64,000 nt of DNA from Pyrocephalus nanus (Eukaryota; Chordata; Aves; Passeriformes; Tyrannidae). Position 1 is the stretch's first letter. Every line of letters starts with the position of its first letter. The stretch covers positions 31,778,634 to 31,842,633 of the forward strand of contig CM076260.1 in assembly GCA_038380795.1 (NCBI GenBank). Reading direction: 5' to 3'. Positions 13,501-25,500 of the stretch are shown here, in pieces. The position numbers and the translations under genes are program-made. Under the pieces are notes generated by a model. That model ran no database searches and was not told the DNA's origin. It saw only the letters and a list, made by a program, of their open reading frames with translations.

Positions 13501-16500
13501 TGCTTGACAGTGATGTTGTACTGACTTGGGAAAAAGGTTCTTTACAATTGTTTTAACTTCTGAAGAGCAAATTTCACTTAAAAAAGGGAAAGCCTTTTTT
13601 GTTTTGATTAACATAATACATAGTTTTATTTTGAGATTTTCTGTTGCTACAAATGTTAGAAGCTTATTAAATTGTTACACGCTGTTATGTTTATGCTACA
13701 CATAAGTTGCATGTGTATAATTTTCAGTCTATTAAAATACTTTAGAGGCGAAAAGAAAATGAGTGTCACTCTTGGGAGTGTTTGGAGATCTAGTGGCTGA
13801 AATACAAAATTAGGTCTTTATGTAACAAATTCATTGAAAATTTATTTTCCTGCCGTGATATAAAAATGAATGCAACAGCAGGAGAACAACTTGTTGATTG
13901 AGCAGAGCACTTAATACCTTAAGTACTTACACAAACTTTGCATTAATTAGTTCCTGTGAATTGTCAGCTCCAAATAGCTGTTTTGTGGGAAGCTGCAACA
14001 ATTTGGTGGGGATGTAGCACTGTTGGCAGTACTTTTTACTCTGGTGGTGAATACTTTGAGTTAACACCTCTATTCATTTTGTTGTCATTGTTTGTTTGTT
14101 TGTTTGAATTAGGTATTTGGTACTTGAAAAGCTAAAAAAAGAAGATGCTGATAGAATACATGTGTTCAGTTCATTCTTCTATAAACGCCTTAATCAAAGA
14201 GAAAGAAGAAATATTCATGAGACTTCAAACCTTTCGTAAGTCTGTTGATAAGTCAGTTTAAGTAAGAGCTAAGTGCAGTGAAGACTACAGGAACAGATGC
14301 TTCTTGTACAGAAGAACAGAACTCAAGGAGGCATCCAGACCTATAGCAAACATAGAATATGCCTTGAAAATTTCAGCAAGCTATCAAGGTGAAAATATCT
14401 GGAAAAAGGTCCCTCAAATAAAATAAGCCACCCTACAAATTATGTGTTGGTTTCTTCTTGCAGAATACAACAAAAGCGACATGGGCGAGTAAGAACGTGG
14501 ACACGGCATGTTGACATTTTTGAGAAAGATTTCATTTTTGTTCCCCTTAATGAAGCGTAAGTGAACATACCTTTTTATCATGTTTTGTAAAGGCTTAAGC
14601 TTCATAATACTAAAATTTAAAGCTGCATTGTAGTGTGAATTGAAGGTAGCAACTTTTTCCAGGTGATAAAAACAAAATAGTTATGTAAGACCTTTAAATG
14701 CTGTAGTATAAGAAGTATCAGACAGTAGAAAGGCTGAGGAAAAATTAACATTTTGAATACTTTTTGTAGGTTTACCTCATTTTCTGGAGCTCTTTCCACA
14801 AAGCTTTTGTCATTGATAACTTTTGGATTTAGATTTTTTAGTCCTTTTTGATGAGATCTCACTGGTATAGATGGGATCATCCTTTAGTTACAATAAACCA
14901 ATATTGAAAGAAAATTCAGTCTCTCTATTGCCTTGGGAACCTTATTTTTTCTTTTTCTTTATATCCTGTTGTCCTGGTATTTTTTGTAGGTCAGGAAGAA
15001 GACCACTAGCATTCCCATAGTTGTGACAGACTTCACTTGGTTTCCTTAAGATGAGACCAAATAGTCACAAACACCTTTCCGTATTTCAGAGAAATAATCT
15101 AAACAGTCCTGAAGCCAAAATATTTAGGAAAGTTAAACTACTGCATTCTCAAAGTATACAATAAAAACATAAATAAAGTCAAGACACAGAGAGGGGAATT
15201 TTCTAACTGACTTTGCATAGCCATACCTAGCTAATACTTCAAAAATCAAAAAAGAGGGTTTTTTAAATAAAAAGCTAGTAAGTTTAATAAAAATAAATTT
15301 ATCTAGATACCATGCCATTGTGAGGTTGGAGGAAGATTTCTGAATCTTTTTCCTGCCTCCTCTCCAGTTCAATCCTGAGGCTAGCTGTAGAAAGGCAGTT
15401 AGGAGACAACTGGCATTTCATAAATCTTTCCTTTTTATAAGGTTACAAGTATATTCCCAAGAAACCTGTTCACAAGCACTAACTTTAGTTTTTGAGATAC
15501 ATCTGAATAATATGAATAACCTAAGTAAAATATTCTTCCTGTCCACTATAGACTTCATCCTTGCCATCTCTCTCCCATGAAGAGTCAAGTACCAGAACTC
15601 TGAAGCATCTGTCATTTAAATTATGAGTTGCCTTAGCACTTGTTATGTAGTTACTTCCCACCATCCTCTCTTGTGTCATTCAGACGTCTACACTGGTTAT
15701 GCATAGGAGAAATGAGGCTGCAAGTACCAGACAGGGTGACTTAGAAGCCACCTGAAAATGAAAATAAATAGTTCTGTGGTTTTATGAGAATTACTTATAT
15801 TGCTGGTAACTTAACATATAGTAGTTTGTACTGAAGGCATAATGTTCACATAGTGTGAGAGTTGGGGATTTGGAGTTAGACTAGTTTGGTCTCATGGACT
15901 CATCCAGTTGGGATGAGAGCATGAAAAATGAAGTTCTAACATGCATCTATTACCTGGAAGTAATCCTGTTCATGCCTTTGTAACTGTCCTTCACCAGCTT
16001 GGTAAGTGGTGGTAGTAGGACATGGATTTGCAAAAGTGGTTTTCTGCTATGTGCAGTAAGAATATTGCAGAGCAGAAAAATACCCACATATCCAGGGAGA
16101 TGAGAAAGTGGTGGTTTGATGGAGAGCTTCTGGACTTCGGTGAAAGCCTTTCCAGACGTCCCATAACCAGTAGTTTAGGGAATGTGGACTCATCTCAACA
16201 AGCTGTCAAACTGGAGGTGGGCAGGTTGACTCTAGGGGAGAATGAACTTGAGAACAATATGGTGTTTTAGCCACGACTGCATCAGTGTCTTTTGCCTATA
16301 CAGTCTTTCTTATTCAAGTTTCCAGTGAAGATAGGTGATTGTCTTAAAAGTTACAAGGCATTTTCTTTTTAGGTCCAGGTTAATTTTCTGGTCTATTTAC
16401 ATGATTGGTACATAAAGTCTATATTAGTAGAGTGCACACAAATTCCAGGGTTTGGCAGTACTCAGTATGTTAATTTATTAGGTGTGGTGACTCATTCAAG

Positions 16501-19500
16501 GCAAAATACCTCCCTACTTCACATGCAGTTTTCAAAGGCTACTTACTTTAACTGCCATTAAGTTTTGATGGAGTTTTGGCTTCATAATCATAAGCATTTT
16601 TAGCTACTGCTTTTTCTTTTTTTTTTTTTTCTAAAACACACCTGTATAATATAAAGCTAGCTTCTGTTTTGTTATTTGCTGTAGGGAATCAGAGATCTTT
16701 CAAAAAATTTCTAAATGGGGTCATTTAAAATCCACTTGTAATGCATCAGTCCCTGAATTTTCTGTTGCTCTATTTCTGATTGAGTGGCAAGTCAGCGAAG
16801 CCTGAAGAGGCAAGGAGATAAAAGGAATCTGGGACAAAACCTATTTTGCGTTGGGGAATATAACTATTTTTGATCCTGAAGGAGTTAGAATGTCAGTTCT
16901 CTGAAGGGTGAAGAGGGCATCAAGAGTCATGGTGATAGCATTACAAACACTCTTTTTTTCCCCTTCTTTAATTCAGTGTTGACAAGATTTGTTTTAAAAT
17001 GTGAAGTGTTGAATACAATTGGAAGATTTCATAGGTGGAAGAGTATGGGCAATTCAGCTATAACATTAGATGTGACTAATTGTGTTGCTAGTGCTGAAGT
17101 ACTAGAAAAGTTAAAACAGCCATTAAACATGAACTCAACAATCTCTAATTCATGCACTAATGAAGAAAATACTAAAAAAGGAATAAGCTTTAATTCAGAG
17201 AATGAAAGAAATATATAAAGTATGAGCAAACTGAAATAAATAGTTACACCCCACCTATTTTCAAGTAACTGCATTATATTAATACATTTGTTGGTGATTA
17301 CGTGCATAAAGAAATCCTACTTTTACAGAAGACTCTGAGGGCTTAGTAAAATTCACTCAAAAAGTGAACAGCTATTAGAGTTTATCTTTGAATAATTATG
17401 GGGGCAGATTTATTTTGTGTGTGCATACTCAGTGCTTTGTTTTGTTTTTACCAGTTTCAGGTTTAATTGTGAGCATGAATGTAATTGCTAGTTTTTAATG
17501 GTGGGGTTTTTTTCCCTTTGCAGAGCCCACTGGTTTTTGGCTGTTATCTGTTTCCCTGGTTTAGAAAAGCCCAAATATGAACCAAATCCCCACTATCATG
17601 AAAATGCTACAATGCCGATGAAATCTTCCTCTTCAGATGGAGAGAGCAACACACCATCTCCTTTGCCAAATGAATTAGATGCACAAAACTCGCCTTCCAA
17701 GTCCACAGCAAAGAAAACGTTGACCAAAAAGTACAACACAGCTTTAACTGACCCAAACCCTGAAACAGAGGACAGTGAGTCATGTTGTAGACCAAGTCCT
17801 TGTAGGGGGAAAAGTGCTTTCAAAAAACTGAATCAAATAGACAGTGATGTGGAAGAACCTAACACTGTGGAATCAGCATGCCATAAACTAGACCATAGAA
17901 CTCTGGATAAAAATGGTATACAGGGTGAATTCACAGCTGCTAGCCAATCTCTGGGTATGTAATGGTAAAAGTATGCGCATTTTTATGAAACATTTGGAGA
18001 TCTCACATCTGTTACTACTTCTGCAATTGTGTAAACTTCATACTTGGAAAGTTTAGTGTGTGGCTGAATTTCAAGTGCTTGCAATATAAGTAATACATAG
18101 CTATTGCATTTAACAGGTTTTTTTGGCTGTTGACATAACTCTCATGGCAAAGAGCTGGAGATAAAACACTGCCAAAATCAGATTATTTCTTCAGTTGTGA
18201 CCTTTTTCCAAATAATTTTGTAGATACCTCTTCACATCACTTAAGGCTGTAATTGTTAAGGAAAGAGCAGTAGTTTACGATGGATCCTTATAATGTATAT
18301 TTATGAGGAAACTGAATTAAGATTATGTGAGCAACCTTAATTTCAGTGTCTTCTAGCATTTGAGGTTTTATTTCAACACTTAATTTTTTTCTTAATGTCC
18401 TGATAAGAAGGTAGGTAAAAAGAAGTAAGAAGAAAGGAATTCTAAAGAAAAAAAAATTTCTTCTATGTTATGTTTAGAGAGGCTTTTTCCATGCATTTGT
18501 GCTGCGAGAACTGAGTTCAGTGATTGCCAGCAGTATTTGTATACCCAAGTGAACAAAGTAGGTGGCATAACTTTTAAAGGTAGGTAAAGGAATTAGGAAA
18601 AGCTCGTTTCCTCTGTTCACTGCAAGGTTTGGATACCCTTGAGGTACAAAGTACAAAACACCTGGTCATGCAAAAGCTTTTGCTTTAGTCACCAGTAGTA
18701 TTCCTACTGACTTAATTTACACAGTAAGGAACTGTATGGTTCATAGTACAAGTTCTGAAAATATTATCAGTCACATGGTTTAATCTCTGTACTGCAGGCC
18801 ATTACAACTTCACTTTGTGGATGTAAAATTCTACTACTTTCTAATCTTAATTTATTCATTTGTGATAACATTTCTAACTTTTTTCTAGAAGGTCTTGGAG
18901 GGGTGCTGTGGGGTGCGCATAGATCTGTTCTTGTTTGAACTGATTTTTCATTTTTGTGTCATTGTTACTGTTTATGATACTGCTGCTGTATGATGTAGTC
19001 TTGTGTCTTGGATGCTGCTACTGTTACTTGTCTGTAATTAATTGGAATGTGCTTTATGACGGATTCTTGCTAGGATTACATTTCTTGGGTTTTTTTTATG
19101 GCTGCACTGTATTGGCAGCTGATAGATATTCTGTTTTTAACTTAAACGCTCACTCTCTTGCTCAGCTATTGCAGATGATGCACCCTTTTCTCAATGCAGA
19201 TGTTCTTACAGATCACAGTCCTGGTTTAAGGGGGAGATGGACCCTAAAGATATGTTTAGGCATCTAAATTTAGATGTGCTGTGTGTTTAATCCTCCATTT
19301 CAACCAGATGTAAGATGGGCATTCTGCCTTGATTTTTCTGACCATCTTCAGTTGTTGCTCCAGAAGAGCGTGGATCTTGACAGTGCCAAATCTATACATA
19401 TGTCTTGGATATCCAGGGATATCTCAAAAGATAACAGGTGCCTCTTTGATAGTGTCAGTGAAACCAAGAGACCTGCTCTTCTCATCCTAAAGCAGATATA

Positions 19501-22500
19501 GAGTAGCTGTTTAGTTGAGTAGATCTATGCTCTAATTATGGTTTACTTTCAACGCTGTGAGATCCTAGGTGCCAGCTATAAATGGGAGCCTAAGCTGAGA
19601 TGTCTGGATCTCAAACTAAATCCTGATGTTTAACTTGTGAATCAGTAGGAGTTCATACCTAAATAGCTTTGAAGAAATCATCCAAAATGCATCTATATTT
19701 ATTACTTAACTAATCCACTTTTTATTGCTCGGTTTTTGAATGAGATGTGATTCTTCTCAATACCAATTTTTATTTTTTAGGAGTCTGTCACATTATTTAG
19801 CAATAAGTCACATTAGTATATGACCCACTTATTGTGCTAAGGTCTTTTCAAAGGCACTGAGGTAGACTTGATTCTCAAGTTTGTCCCTGTGGAACTCCAC
19901 TGGTGACCTCTTTCCAAAGTAGTACTTCAGATTCTCTGTTCAAAATATTCTCAAATGCAGATGTTCTCTGGTTTTCTGCACTAGCTAGTTCATCGCCCTA
20001 TTTACTGTTCTTACAGAAATCCTGGTTTTAAGCAATGCTTTTATTGTTGTGATTGTTTAGATATATTACATAGCACTTTTCTGGGGAGCTTTCGGGTTTT
20101 GCTGGTATGAGTTACTCATTTTTCACTTATTTCCACAGTTTATTATTTTTTCCCTGAAAATTTTTTCTGAAGTCTTGTATGGTGGTATAGTAAGACTAGT
20201 GAGCCTGTAGCTGTCTGTATCTGCTTCTTGCACAGGTATTGCTATAACATTCATGATTCTTTATTTCTTCTGATGCTTTTTCCCAAATACACAGAGGGGA
20301 TAGAGAGTGAATTTACAGATATTCTTTTTATCTACCAGTAAAGTTTCAGAAATATTTCTAAGCTGCTACTCCCAGTAGAGCTGATGCTTCATTCTATCCT
20401 TTCCCTAGCAGTGTGTTCCCAAGCTGCATTTTTGCTTTTACCTGCACAAGTCTTGATATAACTGTACAGTGATTGAGGAAAGGTTTCCACTTAAAAAATA
20501 ATAAGCCTGTGACTCTTTCTCAGTCTGGTCCACTGTGTGTGGATGTATTTGGTGTCATGGAAGGAACCAGCTCAGATTAGGAATAAATAGTTATTTTAGA
20601 GAGTAAATCAGAGTGCCCCTTTTGGTGGCAGTACCAGTTTATACTGTTCATGGAACTATGGGGCAATTTCATGGTGAGTTTTAGTGTAGGTCTCTCTAAT
20701 TTTTTTTTAGACATTTCACAGAATAAGATATACTTTATATTATGCTAATTAGAAGAAGCTTTTCACTTTTGTTCATATCCATTATTAAATTATTTTGTGT
20801 TAGCTGTATCACAGTTACTGTGAACAGTCCTGACAACATCTGAGGTATTTAAATGTGTTTGATCTTCAGTGATGGCATTGGGTTTTTGATGTTTAAATAT
20901 CCTACTGTCTGTGATTGATACAGATGGATTGCACAAAATCAGACTAAACTATAGTGAAGACTCAGCTGATGGCAGTAAACTAAATGAAGATGAGCTTATA
21001 GATTTTTCTGAAGACCAAGATAACCAGGTAAAGAATTTAGCAGTTTTATTTAGGAAATGTGAACTGTTGTGTTTGGAATGAACAGCTTAAAAGCAGTATA
21101 CACATTGTGAATGTGCATTGTCTAAAGGGAGCTATCTTTATAAGTGTCAAACCCATAGGACAAAAATTTGCAGATCAGCTGACAGGATTATGGATTTGTT
21201 TATGAGAAAACTGCTGTACTGATCCTGCATTTGATTATGTGAGTCTTTCACACAGTGACAATATTACGCAGTGATTTTAGTGGAAACTCTGAAAGTCAAA
21301 ATATTTCTGTCTTTCATCTCCCCTACCCCCATGTTTATCTACCAAACCCAAGAGCAAGTTACTCTTCTTTCAGCTTCATTTCCTGGACATAAACAGACAC
21401 ATTTATAAGTACGTGCTACTCTGCTGTTTTATTTTGTTGGTGCTTCTCCTAATCAAATTTGCACAGACTGGATATATAATCACTTACCATTTGTGTTCAC
21501 ATTGGAAAACGTTTAAATTTTGGAACTGTGGAAAAACTGATCATCAAAATATCCTTTACTGACTCAGTGCTGGGTGTGAAAGTATTATTCCATAGCCCTG
21601 TTGCTTCTGCAGTGTAAGTCAAGCAAGCAAGCTAGAAGTTACACATTTGCTTTTCCTAATTGGCTTCCTGTTTGTGTTCCAGCTGTCTGACTTCAGGTTT
21701 TCACCTTTGAGTACAGAACAAACTATTATTTTTCAGAGTCTGCAGCTATCTGTAATTATTTCCAAATGGTATCTATGTATACACATAGAAAAGCTCCAGT
21801 TTATGTTGAACCATAACTGTGCATTTCAAATGCACTCAGCCCACCTCTCCTGTTGGGCCACTTGTGCAGACATTCTGAGTTTTGCCTGATGGAAGTGCCT
21901 GACTGTCTATTTTGTAGGAGTTAGAGTTCCCAGAAGATGGAGAATGAAGTACATGGCATGAAGGCAGGGCAGCAAGCCCATGGCCAGCTGGGTTCCTTGA
22001 GAGGAGGAACAGATTCCAAGTTCGTTGGCTGCAGTGTAGCTTAGAATTTAGGCTAAAGGTGTCACTGATATCCTCTAAAATGCACAAAGCAAGTATAGAA
22101 ATCATAGACTGTGACATGCTGAGTCTACCTACCTTTGCATCTGCTAAAAAAAAGGAACTGAGGCTGCAATAGAAACAAGTGTATTAGGAACTAGGCAGTA
22201 GTTTCCAATATGATAATGTTTATGCCATAGCTTGAGGATATCAGTCATGGGATCCTTGTGAAGTGTACACAATTCTCACAAAAATGTTCACAACTCATGC
22301 TGATACAGGAGTTCCCATTTTTTGAAAGCATCTCTCTCCCCATAACAGAATTATCTGTGGTAGTAATACTGAACTCAATAGAAGGGTAAGAAACTGGATC
22401 ACTGGAATACTTTTAGATAGAATAACTTGGTGGGTTTGTTCATAAAACTTCCATATCTTTCATAGCAGTCAATGATGAAATCAAAAGGTCAGAAGGTATT

Positions 22501-25500
22501 TCCAGGTTTGTGGCATGACTGTTTTTACAACCCGTGATATACAGTATCATGGTGGTTTAATCTTCCTTGCCCTAAGAATCAATTTGTTGCATTCTGGAGC
22601 AAAAAATAGAGTTTTATGTGTGAGCTTGTTGCAGATTTTTGTCACATTTCACCTAGAAGATAACATGTGAAACCACCAAGCAAGTTTCTAGTATTCATTA
22701 GCAAGAAAAGTGTTGATAATTTCGATTTATAACCAAATAATGGAGATGAACCTCTTTCAAGGCAGCAGTGGTTTGAAAATATCAGCTGCAGCTTTTTTTT
22801 CTAGTTTCAGCAGTCCTCAAATAAATAGCACCATTCAATCTGTGCCATTCCAGCATGGATTTGAGAAACCATGTGACTAAAAGTTGGCAAACTTTACAAA
22901 CAATGATTCATTTCAGATTAAGCTACCATTTCTTTATTAAACTTGAGTTATTGGTCTTGAGTGAAAACAGTTGAGTATAGCAATAATTCCTTTTTTGCAT
23001 CTGTTTGAAAAAAACAATACTAGCTTTTAAACACCTGTAACCGTCTTGCTTCTGTAGGAAGACAGTAGTGATGATGGTGGCCTTGTAGATGATAACTGTA
23101 GTTCAGAAATGGGACAATGGTACCTGAAGCCAACTATCTGCAAACAGTAAGTATTAAAACAGTTGAAATGGGAATTTCATAAAAAATTATGACATATAAA
23201 GGACAGTAATTGTGGGAAATTCTCATACCTGAGTCTTCCTACACTTTATTCAGCAACTTTAATCTTAGTGTTTGAGAGAGAATTTTATACTTTGTACTAC
23301 CACCTTCAGTGAGCAGAAAAATGTATTGAATGAAACTAGTAGTGAAATAATATCTTTTTGAGTTTCTGTTAAGTTTGTGTGCTGCTTCAGACAAGCAAAG
23401 ATTTTTTTTTCTTCCAATGAGGCTGTTCTTTGATATCTTGCACTTGGATTCCTGCAAAAAAGAATGTGCTGATGCATGTTCAAATATGTCCTGTATTAAA
23501 AAGCAGATTAATGTCTTTAAATGAAGGTAATACTAAAGAAAACCTTTGCCGATACTCAAATTAGTAAAAGAAAATGGGAATAATTTTTAACTGCCCCCTT
23601 ATCTAAATGTGGTTTTGCTGTTGCTCTTATTGTCTCTTTCTTGTTCTGAGTATTTTTTTTTTTCCATAAGAGTGTTCCACACTTTTTTGTTTAATTTTTC
23701 ATCTGTTTTGGATCTGAAAACTTTTCTTTTTCCTATTTGAAACCCGGAAATAATTTCTTCGTAAACATTGACTGCAGTTGTTTGCATTTTGGTGTGACAG
23801 AAATGCCTGATTCCAAATCCAGAAATACCATTACTGGTTTTGCTGTCTTGACAGTTTCCTTTGTATGTTTTCATCACTTATTCATTTTTATATTTTCCTT
23901 CTTTGTGAATGTAATGTTTACTAGAAGGTTGAAGACTTGCACAATTACACTCATGATGCAGAATAAAATTATAAATTTGTTGATAGTATGAAATATGTGG
24001 CAATACATTTTCATAAAGGAGTAAAAGTTCCTCTGTGTTGTGAGTTTAAAAAATATTTATGAGCTTCTGATTATAGCTTGGCTAAATTTGTCCCATTTTA
24101 AAGACAGATTATCTGTGCATAATACTTTCCAGCAGACAGTATTTTAATCCAAATGGGAAATTTCATAACATCTTTAACACTTAAGTATCAAAAGTCATTA
24201 AGAACACTTAAATACTTTACTATTAGCATATTTTAAAATTACTTCTATATGAAATAGAAAATTACCCTGAAAAAGCTATCACCTCTCTCCCCTTTTAATT
24301 ACTAGACTATGCTTTTTTAAAGAGCATTACCTATAAAAATAATAGCTTTCATTTATCAGAAATTCAAACAAGAAAACATTCAAGTGATTATGTGCTTATG
24401 CCTAAAAAATTGCATACATGTAAATTAGTTTATAAATGCAAACACACCTATACATAAATGCATGCAAATATTTTGTCTGAATTTACTAGTCTGAAGCTTC
24501 TTTAAAGGGTACTGCGTCTGAATGTGTACCTGGTACTGTTAGGGAAAAAAAGCAGAGATTTGTAAAGAGTAATCTGCATTTATTTACCCCCTAAAATACA
24601 TATCACAGAATCAATTAGGTTGGAAAAGACCTCTGAGATCATCAAGTCCAGCCTTAGACCCAACACCACCTCTCTACTAGACTATGGCACTAAGTGCCAC
24701 ATCCAGTCTCTTCTTAACCACCTCCAGGGATGGTGACTCCACCACCTCCCTGAGCAGCCCATTCCAATGTCCGGTCGCTCTCTCTGTACAGAAATTGTTC
24801 CTAACATATTACATCTAATGCTAAAATTCTGATCTCTGGTATGAATCAGCTTTGATGTATAAATCCAGCTGTTGCATATAAGGTGGCTGATACAGTAGTG
24901 TTTATAGCTACTGAAAAGGTAGCTTTAGATGGAGTGATAGGGTATAGGCATCTGTAGTGTGCAAGAGAGGACTTAAGCAGACTTAGTTCTCTAGAAAATA
25001 CTTGGTTATGGGTCCATGATTTTTTAAAGCCTTTCAAATAAAGTAGGGTGTGTTTTGTGTGTAACTACCAGCTAGATTTCAGATTCAGGCTGGGATCACT
25101 TCTTGAACATGTATTCCTAGTGTCATCTTAGGTGCTGCAGAGAGTCCCATCTGTACTCCAGTTGCTGCTTCAGAACGTTTCTGGGCTCTCTGCCTTACTT
25201 TCCATCTCTCTCTCTCTCTCGACTTGTGAACCTAAAACAGCATCAAACACCTCAGGGTGTTTTAAGCAACTAGTTTTTGCCAGTAATGAATAATTTTGGT
25301 CTGATAGTACTATACTTTCTAAGTGCATTCCTAAGTATACTTAGTATATGGATAAAGGTAACTTGCCTTTTAGCTATCCCAATTAGGGGGTTATAGTACT
25401 CCTGGCAGAACTTTGTAGTATTGATCTAGTTTTGTTAAAGTCACCTCACAAACCCTTTCTGTGTACCATTGTGTTTTTCAGGCTGCTGTAAAATACTGTG

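Noticed and set aside
16022..16270. 82-codon frame starting MDLQKWF, briefly reminiscent of the MEI4 N-terminus
   Set aside because: Only the first few residues resemble it. The rest does not match, there is no splice donor in place, and MEI4 is expected further away.
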